Below, one piece after another: positions 52,845 to 61,609 of a stretch of DNA of 64,000 nucleotides. This DNA is from Rhizobium sp. S152 (GTDB taxonomy: Bacteria; Pseudomonadota; Alphaproteobacteria; Rhizobiales; Rhizobiaceae). Under the pieces are notes generated by a model that was not told the origin of the DNA, did no database searches, and was given only the letters and a program-made list of their open reading frames with translations. The DNA is taken from positions 186,001 to 250,000 of the forward strand of contig NZ_JAUDRZ010000002.1 of NCBI RefSeq assembly GCF_030380735.1, in the 5' to 3' direction. Within the stretch, counting starts at the first letter, position 1. Every line of letters begins with the position of its first letter. The position numbers and the translations under genes are program-made.

Positions 52845-55559
52845 TTACGATAACAGTTCCTTGAACATACCGTTTTGTTCGGAAAGTTCGGGAAAGTTGC
52901 CGGCTTCGGCCAATACACCCCTGTCGAAAACCAGGATTCGATCGAAAATCTCCGCCAGCTTGGCGTTCGAGAGCACCCAGATGATCGCCGGCCGCTCTCC
53001 TTCCGTGTGCAGATTCTCCACGACGTTGTGCGTGATCTGATCCTGAACGCGCTGGTCAAGCGCCGAAAGCGGGCGATTGAAGATGAAGTAGTCCGAGCGC
53101 TTCAGAAGCGAACGGGCGAGGTTGAGCTTCTGCCGCTGCACCATCGTAAGACGCTTGCCGCCGGAGCCGACGTCGAATTCCAGTCCGATGGAGAGCACGT
53201 CGTCGAAGAGACCGAGGCGATCAAGCAGTTCACCCATGATGGCGCGGATGCGGTCGGATGCATCTGCCTGCTGGTAGGCGATGCGGCCGAAGAGCACGTT
53301 GTCCATCAGGCTGGCGGAAGAGATGAAATGCTCGGGATCGTAACGTTCGATGACGGCGGCGAGATCATCCGGGATATTCTCGTGGAACTGCTTGCGGGCG
53401 CTGACGATCTTGTCCATCAGCTCGTTGCTCAGAAGACCGAAACGATGCCGCGGTTCGATATAGGCGAAGCTCAGGCGGATGATCGCGGACCGTTCTTCCG
53501 GTGCCGCGTCGTCGAACTTCCGGCTCTGCAGTTTCTGCAACAGGGCTTGGTACGTCGGAATATCATCCGGCGTCATGAAGGTCAGCTGCTGGAAGAACGG
53601 ATGGTCCGGCGGCAGGTCGTGGAAGAGTTCGACGGCGTTTTCCGCGATCTCCAGACCCATGGCATAGAGATCGTTGCTGAGGCCGGTATCGCGGAACAGC
53701 GTCTGGAAATAGGGGTGAGCGGCGAGCCGCCGGTTGTTCATCATCGGCCGCCGCATGGAGCCGAAGAGCAGGTTTTCGCCAACGGTAGCCTGGACGTTGT
53801 AGGCATCGAAATCGAACGGCACGACGATATTGCCGAGGCCTGTGTCCTGCATCTGCTTTCGAAGCGCGGCGCGCAGGTCGACGATATGCGAGGCGAGCGC
53901 CACGTGGACGTCGGTATTGACGGTCGATCGCAATGCAAGATCGAGGATGTCCTGCGAAATCAGCACGGCGTCGAGTACCGGGCGGATCGCTGCCAGCAGG
54001 TCTTCCGGCCCGGTGGCGCCGGCCGAATTGTAATCGACCCAGTCGCTGTTGAGGTCGAGCGTCGGGTTGCCGGCTTTCACGGCCTCGGCAGCGTGCCACT
54101 TTGCTTCCGTTGCCATGCGTTCGTCATAGGCAGGCTTGGTCAGCGGCGCATGCTTGAGACCATAGAGCAGATTGTCGCGCAGCGTACCGTGGAAGAAATA
54201 GGTATCCGCCGACGCGTAGGACATGCGCCGGCCGGTGATCGATTCCGGCAGTTCGAGCAGGTCATGGCCATCGATCGTGACGCGACCGGAGTCGGGCCAG
54301 GTGATGCGGCCGAGCGCTTCGGCAAAGGCTTCGGCGCCACTGCTGTTCGGACCGACCACGGCTACGGTTTCGTTGGGTTTGATCTCGACGGAAACATGAT
54401 CGACCAGGCGCGCGCCGCTGTCGTCGCTGAGCGTGAGGTTGGTCACGACCAGCGGCGCCGTCAGGCCGACGACGGCTGCGGTCGGGATGTCGTGGATCTT
54501 GCTGTCGATCAGCGGCTCGATGTTGAACTGCTCGTAGACCTGCTGATACTTCACCTGCACGTCCTGGCGCATCTGGTCCCAGTCGATCAGTTCCTTCAGC
54601 GGGCCGGGAAGATCCTTGTAGGCGCTGATGACGGCGACGAGCTGCCCGATATCGAGCCGGCCCTGCAGTGCCAGATAGCCGCCGATCGCGTAGAAGAGAA
54701 ATGGCGTCACCTGGGCAAGGAAGTTGTTCAGGAATTTGACCAGAAACTTCCACTGGTAGAGGTCGTAGCGGATCGAGAAGATCAGCCCCAGGCGGGTGGC
54801 GATATCGGCGCGTTCGAGGTTCGACGTGTCGTTGCCGTGGATCGTGCCGATACCGTCGACGATTTCGCCGACGCGGCCGGAAAGCTCGCGCGCGGTCAGC
54901 TGGCGCTGGCGGCCCAGTTCGAGCAGGCGGCGCCGCATGCGCGGGATGATGACGGCCTGAACGCCGACGATAGCGGCGGCGATCATGCCGAGCCAGAAGT
55001 TCTGGACGATGATGAAGGCGAGCGCCGTTAGCGCCTGCCCGCCGAGCAGGGCGGGCGCCACGAAGGCGTCCCCGGTGAAGCCGCCCATCGGCTCGACTTC
55101 ATCCTTGATCATCGTCGCGATTTCGGCGGACTTCACGCGCTTGAAGTGATTGGGCGGGAAGCGCAGCACCCGGTCGATCAGCTCGAAACGGATGCGGCGG
55201 AGCATGCGCTCGCCGAGCCGGCCCTTGTAGGTGTTGATGTAGAACTTGAAGAGGCCGTTGAGCACGACCAGTGCCAGGAACACCAGGCTCAAGGCCATCA
55301 GCATCTGCTGGCGACCGAGCGAAAATCCCTCGAAGAACTCGACATGACCGATCAGCGGCAAGTCGTAGGCGAGATGCATGAACTTCTGCGTCGCACCTTC
55401 GCCTTCGAAGCCCGATCCCTGGATCGGTCCGTTGACGATCTGCTTCGGCAGATCGAAGGAAAGGAAGTAAGGGATCATCGATACGGCGACGACAGTCAGA
55501 ATCCAGAGCTGCTGCAGCCGGGTATTCGACCAGATGTACCGCGCGAGGCTTTTTTCCAT
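52845..55559 (-). CDS. Degenerate ABC-exporter-like protein with an expanded, catalytically incomplete ATPase domain
   Basis: 904 residues. Membrane segments near 15-35, 88-108, 170-205 and 275-300 resemble an ABC exporter. The ATPase-like part starts about 370, but Walker A is GPNSSGAEA (403-411; Lys and Ser/Thr lost), the signature is LTMVQ (804-808), Walker B is DYFIFNRPLSALD (823-835; Asp-Glu replaced by Asn-Arg), and the H-loop His is Asn865. Between the Walker A and signature regions lie nearly 400 residues, about 300 more than usual. The post-Q-loop motif occurs three times: TLRDNLLYG (459-467), TVGENLLFG (592-600), SLMDNVLFG (750-758). ATP hydrolysis is therefore unlikely. It follows three glycosyltransferase genes and precedes a cNMP-binding protein. 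Confidence 0.85.
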   Translation of the reverse strand: MEKSLARYIWSNTRLQQLWILTVVAVSMIPYFLSFDLPKQIVNGPIQGSGFEGEGATQKFMHLAYDLPLIGHVEFFEGFSLGRQQMLMALSLVFLALVVLNGLFKFYINTYKGRLGERMLRRIRFELIDRVLRFPPNHFKRVKSAEIATMIKDEVEPMGGFTGDAFVAPALLGGQALTALAFIIVQNFWLGMIAAAIVGVQAVIIPRMRRRLLELGRQRQLTARELSGRVGEIVDGIGTIHGNDTSNLERADIATRLGLIFSIRYDLYQWKFLVKFLNNFLAQVTPFLFYAIGGYLALQGRLDIGQLVAVISAYKDLPGPLKELIDWDQMRQDVQVKYQQVYEQFNIEPLIDSKIHDIPTAAVVGLTAPLVVTNLTLSDDSGARLVDHVSVEIKPNETVAVVGPNSSGAEAFAEALGRITWPDSGRVTIDGHDLLELPESITGRRMSYASADTYFFHGTLRDNLLYGLKHAPLTKPAYDERMATEAKWHAAEAVKAGNPTLDLNSDWVDYNSAGATGPEDLLAAIRPVLDAVLISQDILDLALRSTVNTDVHVALASHIVDLRAALRKQMQDTGLGNIVVPFDFDAYNVQATVGENLLFGSMRRPMMNNRRLAAHPYFQTLFRDTGLSNDLYAMGLEIAENAVELFHDLPPDHPFFQQLTFMTPDDIPTYQALLQKLQSRKFDDAAPEERSAIIRLSFAYIEPRHRFGLLSNELMDKIVSARKQFHENIPDDLAAVIERYDPEHFISSASLMDNVLFGRIAYQQADASDRIRAIMGELLDRLGLFDDVLSIGLEFDVGSGGKRLTMVQRQKLNLARSLLKRSDYFIFNRPLSALDQRVQDQITHNVVENLHTEGERPAIIWVLSNAKLAEIFDRILVFDRGVLAEAGNFPELSEQNGMFKELLS

Positions 55560-55752
55560 TGCTAACCGTCAGTTGCCGGGAATTCGGGCAATGGACCTGT
55601 GGCTGGGACGGGAAAGAAATGCCACGAACAGGACCATGCAACCGGACTACCGGATATCATAACGAAAACAACGCAGACGGCTTGCACCCCGTTGCGTCGA
55701 ATCTCGCCGGAAAGGCATTTATATCATAGGAATTTCATAAAGCGCGAGGGGT

Positions 55753-56886
55753 TCAGCCAATCATCGAGCGAATGATCGCGGCGGTTTTCTCGGCACCGTT
55801 GAGATCAAGTAACACCTTGGCTGTTCGCCGCGACGCAAGCGCGTCCTCGACGGCCTTACCAACCAGAGCGGGTGTAAGCTGGCCCTCCGGTAACACATCG
55901 GCAAGGCCCAGCGCCTTCAGGCGCTCGGCGCGCACGGTTTGCTCGGTCTCTCCGCCGGCGACGAAGGGAATGAGGATGGCGCGGCAATCCGTCTGCAAGA
56001 GGTCGCCGACGGTATTGTAGCCCGCCTGCGAGATCGAAACCCGGGCCCCACGCAGCAGCGAGGGAAAGTCCTTGCGGAAGCGTACGAGCGTCGCGTTCGG
56101 CGGTGTCATTTCCGCGAGCGCGGCGAAATCCGCTTCGGCGAGGTTGGGGCCGCTGACCAGAAGCCACTTCAAATCGGACGGCAGATTAGAGGCGGCATCG
56201 CAGGCCGCGCGCAGCAGATCGAGCCCGACGGCGCCTCCGCCCGCGGAAGCGATCACGTCGAACACTTCCGTTGGCTCCGGCGCGCGTGGCGCGACCACCA
56301 TGCCGGTATAATGGACCTTGGCCGCGATCTCGCTCGTCAGCGGAAACGTATCCTGCAACTCGACGAAGCCGGGATCGCCGTGAACCAGGATGCCGTCGAA
56401 ATGCTTTTGCACCAGCGCCACGGTTTCCTCGTCGCGCCCCGGCTTGCGATTTTCCTGCAGGATGTCGCGCACCGAGCTCAGCAGCTTCGGACGCGGAGTG
56501 GCGTTTTCGATCGCGTCGAGCAGCGGCAGCAGTTCGAAGCGCATCTGGCGGCGGCCGAACGGGAAGGCCTCGATGATGACCACATCCGGGCTGGCGTCGC
56601 GGAAAGCCTGCAGCAGCAGGTCACGGCGCCTTTCCAGAAACGCGCTGTCCGCCGCGACGCCATTGGCATCAGCAAGACCGGAAAAGCCAGCATTGCTGGC
56701 AACCACCGGCGGCAAGGCAATCGTCTTGACGCCGTCGCCGGGAAAGCCCGGAACGGGAAGGCCGCCGGTCACGACCGTAACGTCGCAGCCGTCTTTGGCG
56801 AGCGCATTGGCAATGCGGCTGGCGCGGGCGATATGCCCGATCCCCAAGAGATGCTGGACGTAGAAGAATACCTTGGGAGCGCTCAT
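55753..56886 (-). CDS. MurG-like glycosyltransferase (COG4671 type), third of three
   Basis: 377 residues, GT-B fold. The N-terminal VFFYVQHLLGIGHIARASRI has the GxGH acceptor-domain motif seen in MurG-like enzymes. The C-terminal half has WLLVSGPNL, FPSLLRGARVSISQAGYNTV and GDLLQTDCRAILIPF then GGETEQTVRAERL, the sugar-nucleotide site. There is no signal peptide or membrane segment, so it is a cytoplasmic or membrane-associated enzyme. The ATG at 56886 overlaps the previous stop as ATGA; the frame extends upstream only inside that gene. Sugar donor and acceptor are unknown. Confidence 0.82.
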   Translation of the reverse strand: MSAPKVFFYVQHLLGIGHIARASRIANALAKDGCDVTVVTGGLPVPGFPGDGVKTIALPPVVASNAGFSGLADANGVAADSAFLERRRDLLLQAFRDASPDVVIIEAFPFGRRQMRFELLPLLDAIENATPRPKLLSSVRDILQENRKPGRDEETVALVQKHFDGILVHGDPGFVELQDTFPLTSEIAAKVHYTGMVVAPRAPEPTEVFDVIASAGGGAVGLDLLRAACDAASNLPSDLKWLLVSGPNLAEADFAALAEMTPPNATLVRFRKDFPSLLRGARVSISQAGYNTVGDLLQTDCRAILIPFVAGGETEQTVRAERLKALGLADVLPEGQLTPALVGKAVEDALASRRTAKVLLDLNGAEKTAAIIRSMIG

Positions 56887-58145
56887 GATGCCCTCTGCCA
56901 TTCCTGTTCGAAGAGTTCGCTGAGCTGCCGGATGCTGGAGTGATAGTCGAAATGCTCGCGCACGCGTTGTTCGGCGGCATCGCCAAGCTTTGATCGCAAT
57001 GCCGGGTCGCGGATCGTTTCCAGAAGCGCTGCTGCCAGCGCTTCTGGGTTTTCAGGCGGCACGATCAGGCCGTTCTCGTGATCCGCCAGCAACTCGGGGA
57101 CGCCCGATACCGCGGTCGATACACAGGGCAGGCGCTGGCTGGACGCCTCGACCAGGACATTCGGCAGCCCGTCGCGATCGCCGTTTGCCGCGATGCGGCA
57201 TGCGAGAACGAAGAGGTCGGCGCTGCGGTAGTGCTCGAGGACCTCCTCCTGCGCGAGTGCGCCCTTCCAGGTGATCTTGTCGGCGAGTCCGAGTTCCGTG
57301 GCGAGCGTCTTCAGCTTCGACAGGTTATCGCCGCCGCCGATGTGCTCGAACCGCCAGTGCAGGTCGGCCGGAAGCAGGGCGAGCGCGCGCAGCAGCGTGT
57401 CGTATCCCTTCTTCTCGACGGCGCGGCCGACACTGAGGATCAGCGCCGGCTTGTCAGGATCGCTGCCGTCAGCCTGCGACCGCGTGCCGGCGAAGTGGCC
57501 GAAGCGGGCGAGATCGAGCCCGTGATAGCTCAGATGCACCGCATCCGGCCGCGATGTCAGCGTCCGCATGTGCTCGTAGCCGCTGCGGGTGCAGGTGACA
57601 GCCCAGCGTGCACTGGAAAGCTTCTCGTTCAGTTCCCAGTCCGGCGAGGTCCAGATGTCCTTGGCGTGGGCCGAACAGGTCCACGGCACCCCGGTGATGA
57701 TGCTGGCATATTCCGTGACCGATGCTGGCGTGTGGATGAAGTGGGCGTGGAGCCAGGCGCCGTTATCAGGCCATTCGCGGGCAAGCACCAGCGCCTGGCC
57801 GAGCCGACGGAAGCGGTTGCGGGAGATATCGCGCGGCAGGTCCTTGAGGAACCGCCTGAGCAGAGCGCCAAAGCCCGGCCTCCTGAATCCGGCGAACAGG
57901 CCTTTCAGCACGCGGATGGGTTCCTCGTGGAGATATTCCGGGAGATAGACGACGCGCGCCTTGATCTCGTCGTGCACCGGATGCCGCTTCTTGTCGGTCG
58001 GCCGGCGCATCGAAATGAGGGTCAGGTCGAACCCGGCCTTTTCCAGCCCAAGCAGTTCCTGCGCGATGAAGGTCTCCGAAAGGCGAGGGTAGCCCTTCAG
58101 GACAACGAGTATCCGGCGGCGGTGCGGCAATGCTGTACTCTTCAC
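56883..58145 (-). CDS. Glycosyltransferase family 4 protein
   Basis: 420 residues, GT-B fold. The N-terminus ILVVLKGYPRLSETFIAQEL is characteristic of GT4 enzymes of exopolysaccharide or glycolipid pathways, and the donor site lies in ILSVGRAVEKKGYDTLLRAL and DGLPNVLVEASSQRLPCVST. The GTG start overlaps the previous stop by 4 bp and its stop overlaps the next start by 4 bp. It is the middle of three coupled glycosyltransferase genes, which argues for stepwise assembly of one glycan. Confidence 0.87.
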   Translation of the reverse strand: MKSTALPHRRRILVVLKGYPRLSETFIAQELLGLEKAGFDLTLISMRRPTDKKRHPVHDEIKARVVYLPEYLHEEPIRVLKGLFAGFRRPGFGALLRRFLKDLPRDISRNRFRRLGQALVLAREWPDNGAWLHAHFIHTPASVTEYASIITGVPWTCSAHAKDIWTSPDWELNEKLSSARWAVTCTRSGYEHMRTLTSRPDAVHLSYHGLDLARFGHFAGTRSQADGSDPDKPALILSVGRAVEKKGYDTLLRALALLPADLHWRFEHIGGGDNLSKLKTLATELGLADKITWKGALAQEEVLEHYRSADLFVLACRIAANGDRDGLPNVLVEASSQRLPCVSTAVSGVPELLADHENGLIVPPENPEALAAALLETIRDPALRSKLGDAAEQRVREHFDYHSSIRQLSELFEQEWQRAS

Positions 58146-59350
58146 TCGGCGCCGACGACCGACAGGTGCCGGCCGCGATTGTCGAGCCAGTGGCCCACGG
58201 TCTGCGAGATGTGGTTGAGACCCTCGAGCTGCATGTTGGAGCCGCTCCTGGATGGCGGCAGGCGATCCGGCAGCCGCTTCAGCGCGTCGGCCATGACCGC
58301 CGGATCAGCCGACTGGTCCGGAAGCAGCATGTCGACGAGGCCGAGTTCGCTGGCGCGCTGCGCCCGCAGCAGCTGCTCCTCGCGCGGCTTAACGCGCGGC
58401 ACGATCAGCGCCGGCTTGTCGAAGGAGAGGATCTCGCAATAGGTGTTGTAGCCGCCCATTGCTACAACTCCCGTTGCGCCGGCAATTAGCTCTTCCATGT
58501 TGTTGTCGAATTCGATCACCTCGATATAGGGGATTTTCGCGCCCTTGCCGACAAGCCGGGTCCGCTCGGCGGCCGGCATGTACGGCCCGAGCACGACCAG
58601 TGCCTTCTGCTCGAGGGTCGGATCGTGTTCGTAGGCGTTCATCACGTCCTCGACGAGATCGGATCCATCGCCGCCGCCACCCGTGGTGACGAGGATGTAG
58701 TTGTCCGTGCGGGCGTTGATCGAGGTCTTGTTGGTGGACACGCTGCGCTGCAGGAAACCGACGAAATCCATCTTGCGACGAACGCTTGGCGGCACATCGA
58801 GGCCGACAAGCGGATCGTAGAAATCCGGCGGGCCGTAGACCCAGACGGAATCATAATACTGGTCGATCTTCTCCATGATGCCGTTTCGCTTCCACTCGGC
58901 ATCGAGCAGGTGCGGGGCGTCCATGATTTCGCGCAGGCCAAGCACAAGGGTGGCGCCACGGGCCTTCAGATAGGCGAGCGTGTCCTCGACTTCGCCCTTC
59001 AGGCCCATCGGTTCCTTGTCGACGATGAAGATGTCGGGCTGAAACGTCTCCGCCGTGTGGCGGATACTGGCTTCGCGCATCTTCAGCGTCTCGTGCAGGT
59101 CGATGTGGCTTGCCATCGACGTGTATTCGCCGTTGCGCAGCTTGATGACGCTGGGGATCTTCACGAAGTCGACGCGGGCGCGGTAGTCGAAGGCACCGGC
59201 GATCGTCGCCCCCGATATGATCAGAATATTGAGGCCGCGATAATCCTCGACGAGTGCGTGCGCGATCGTGCGACAACGGCGCAGATGGCCGAGCCCGAAC
59301 GTATCGTGGCTGTACATGAGGATGCGGGCATCTTCCAGGCGCCGGGCCAT
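58142..59350 (-). CDS. MurG-like glycosyltransferase (COG4671 type), first of three
   Basis: 402 residues. It starts MARRLEDARILMYSHDTFGL and continues GHLRRCRTIAHAL, the same GxGH-type motif as in the third gene; later blocks are DIFIVDKEPMGLKGEVED, ILVTTGGGGDGSDLVEDVMN, GATGVVAMGGYNTYCEILSF and KPALIVPRVKPREEQLLRAQ. I prefer the ATG at 59350, with AGAAGGA about 6 bp upstream; ATG at 59377 (GGAG upstream) would add 9 residues. It resembles the protein at 55753-56886 in layout, suggesting an old duplication with the GT4 gene between. Confidence 0.82.
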   Translation of the reverse strand: MARRLEDARILMYSHDTFGLGHLRRCRTIAHALVEDYRGLNILIISGATIAGAFDYRARVDFVKIPSVIKLRNGEYTSMASHIDLHETLKMREASIRHTAETFQPDIFIVDKEPMGLKGEVEDTLAYLKARGATLVLGLREIMDAPHLLDAEWKRNGIMEKIDQYYDSVWVYGPPDFYDPLVGLDVPPSVRRKMDFVGFLQRSVSTNKTSINARTDNYILVTTGGGGDGSDLVEDVMNAYEHDPTLEQKALVVLGPYMPAAERTRLVGKGAKIPYIEVIEFDNNMEELIAGATGVVAMGGYNTYCEILSFDKPALIVPRVKPREEQLLRAQRASELGLVDMLLPDQSADPAVMADALKRLPDRLPPSRSGSNMQLEGLNHISQTVGHWLDNRGRHLSVVGAE

Positions 59351-59435
59351 GGTCAATCCTTCTGGGCTGTATGTCATACGAGCTCCGTCGATCTCAACTG
59401 GCCGCAAGGGACCGGGCAAGCCGTGGGGCTGCCGG

Positions 59436-60608
59436 CTATTTGTAGGGATCTGCCGCATCGCGCAAGCCGTCTCCCAGAAAGTTGAACGCCAAAATCACCA
59501 GGACAACCGGTATAATCGGAAAAAGCAGCCACGGGTAGAAGGCAATGACGCTGACGCTCTTCGCCTCCGTCAACAGGATGCCCCAGCTGGTGATCGGCGG
59601 GCGAAGACCAAGCCCCAGGAAGCTCAGCGCGGTCTCGCCGAGGATCATTCCCGGGATGGAAATCGTTGCCGAAGCAATGAGATGCGACATGAAGCCGGGT
59701 ACGAGATGCCGGCCGATGATGCGCGGCGTGCTCGCTCCCATGAGCTGCGCCGCCTGTACGTAATCTTCTTCACGCAGCGCGAGAAGCTTCGAGCGCACGG
59801 CGCGGGCGAGCCCCGTCCAGTCGATGATGCCGAGGATGACCGTGATCCCGAAATAGATGACGATCGGGCTCCAGGTGACCGGCATGATCGCCGCCAGCGC
59901 CATCCATAGCGGCAGGCTTGGCAGCGACTGCAGTACCTCGATCAGGCGCTGGACGATGAGATCGAAGACGCCGCCGCGGTAGCCGGCAAGACCGCCGATG
60001 ACGATGCCGAGGCAGAAGCTGATGGCGATGCCGATCAGGCCGATGGTGAGCGAGATGCGCGCGCCGTAAAGAATGCGCGACAGCACGTCGCGGCCAAGGC
60101 GATCGGTGCCGAGCAGGAACATCTGACCACCCACCGCCGGGCAGACCAGATGCCGGTCGGAGGGAATGACGCCCCAGAGCTTGTAGGCGTCGCCGCGGCA
60201 GAAGAAACGGATCTTCTGCACATCGTTCGGCCGGTCGGCGTAGAGCCGGTGCAGCGTATCAATGTCGAGCGACATGCTGCGGCCGTAAACGAAGGGGCCG
60301 ACGAACTTGCCCTCGTTGAAGAAATGGACGCGTTGCGGCGGCGAATGAATGAATTCGACGTTCTTGGTGTGCAGGCCATAGGGGGCCAGGAACTCGACGA
60401 TGATGATCGCCAGATAGACCAGAAGCAGGAAGATGCCGGAGGCGAGCGCAAGCTTGTGCCGCTTGAACTTCCACCACATCAACTGCTTCTGCGACGCGAG
60501 ATGGATGCGCGACTGCGTCGACGTCATCGATTCCGTCGCGAACGGATCGAACGGCGCCGTCGAGACATAATGCGGCATCGGCGCGCCGGGCGGGGGCAAG
60601 GGCGACAT
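59436..60608 (-). CDS. Peptide/oligosaccharide-type ABC permease, OppC family
   Basis: 390 residues, longer than typical OppC (about 300) because of an extended N-terminal tail and a periplasmic insertion of about 90 residues between the first membrane segment (near 54-76) and the LLGTDRLGRDVLSRILYGA hallmark. The EAA loop DYVQAAQLMGASTPRIIGRH is near residue 275-295. The ATG at 60608 overlaps the previous stop as TAATG. The insertion is seen in OppC-type permeases of some oligosaccharide and large-peptide importers, so an unusual substrate is possible. Confidence 0.88.
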   Translation of the reverse strand: MSPLPPPGAPMPHYVSTAPFDPFATESMTSTQSRIHLASQKQLMWWKFKRHKLALASGIFLLLVYLAIIIVEFLAPYGLHTKNVEFIHSPPQRVHFFNEGKFVGPFVYGRSMSLDIDTLHRLYADRPNDVQKIRFFCRGDAYKLWGVIPSDRHLVCPAVGGQMFLLGTDRLGRDVLSRILYGARISLTIGLIGIAISFCLGIVIGGLAGYRGGVFDLIVQRLIEVLQSLPSLPLWMALAAIMPVTWSPIVIYFGITVILGIIDWTGLARAVRSKLLALREEDYVQAAQLMGASTPRIIGRHLVPGFMSHLIASATISIPGMILGETALSFLGLGLRPPITSWGILLTEAKSVSVIAFYPWLLFPIIPVVLVILAFNFLGDGLRDAADPYK

Positions 60609-61606
60609 TATTTGGTGCTCCTGCCTTGAAGACGGATGCGGGGATCGAGGAAGCCGAGCGCGATGTCGGAGACGAGCACGCCGATCACGTTGAGGAATGC
60701 CAGGAACATCAGGAACGAGCCGGCGAGATACATGTCCTGGCTCTGCAGCGCCTTGATCAGCATGGGGCCGGTGGTCTCCAGCGACAGCACGATGGCGACG
60801 ATTTCGGCGCCGGAGATGATCGAGGGAAGGATCGAACCGATATCGGCCACGAAGAAGTTCAGTGCCATGCGCAGCGGATACTTGATGAGCGCGCGCAGCG
60901 GCGGCATGCCCTTGGCGCGGGCGGTCACCACATATTGCTTCTGCATCTCGTCGAGCAGGTTGGCACGCAGGCGCCGGATCATGCCGGCAGTCCCCGCGGT
61001 GCCGACGATGATCACGGGGATCCACAGATGCGACAGGATCGAGCGCGCCTTTTCCCAGCTCATCGGCTCGTTCAGGAACTTCTGGTCCATCAGGTGGCCG
61101 ATCGAGACGCCGAACCAGATGTTGGCGAAATACATCAGGATCAGCGCCAGCATGAAGTTCGGAATGGCGATGCCGAGCAGGCCGAAGAAGGTCAGGCCGT
61201 AGTCGCCCCAGCTATACTGGTGCGTGGCCGAATAGATGCCGATCGGGAAGGCGATCAGCCATGTCAGCAGGATCGTCGAGAAGGACACGAGGATGGTGAG
61301 CCACAGGCGGTCGCCGACCACCTCGGAGACCGGCAGCTGGTACTCGAAGGAGTAGCCGAAATCGCCGTGCAGCATGCCGCCGACCCAGTAGAAATAGCGG
61401 ACGATCTCGGGCTTGTCGAAACCGTATTGCTTTCGGAGTTCCTCGATCTCCTGCAGGTTGGCGCTTTCGCCCTGCGCGCGCAGCTCGGCGATCTGGCTTT
61501 CGAAGAAGTCACCCGGCGGCAGTTCGATGATGGTGAAGACGAGCGCCGAGATGATGAACAGCGTGGGCACCATGGCGGCGATGCGCCAGAAGATATAACG
61601 CAGCAT
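60608..61606 (-). CDS. Peptide/oligosaccharide-type ABC permease, OppB family
   Basis: 332 residues, six membrane segments. The start MLRYIFWRIAAMVPTLFIIS is typical of OppB, followed by RKQYGFDKPEIVRYFYWVGG, the EAA loop YVVTARAKGMPPLRALIKYP near 225-245, and SGAEIVAIVLSLETTGPML. It lies 3 bp after the binding-protein gene and overlaps the OppC-type gene by one base, so the importer genes are translationally coupled. Confidence 0.9.
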   Translation of the reverse strand: MLRYIFWRIAAMVPTLFIISALVFTIIELPPGDFFESQIAELRAQGESANLQEIEELRKQYGFDKPEIVRYFYWVGGMLHGDFGYSFEYQLPVSEVVGDRLWLTILVSFSTILLTWLIAFPIGIYSATHQYSWGDYGLTFFGLLGIAIPNFMLALILMYFANIWFGVSIGHLMDQKFLNEPMSWEKARSILSHLWIPVIIVGTAGTAGMIRRLRANLLDEMQKQYVVTARAKGMPPLRALIKYPLRMALNFFVADIGSILPSIISGAEIVAIVLSLETTGPMLIKALQSQDMYLAGSFLMFLAFLNVIGVLVSDIALGFLDPRIRLQGRSTK

Positions 61607-61609
61607 CGC

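Noticed and set aside
52875..55031. A 718-codon open frame on the plus strand
   Set aside because: Antisense shadow of the ABC-exporter-like gene; composition is Arg/Asp/Gly-rich without any motif.
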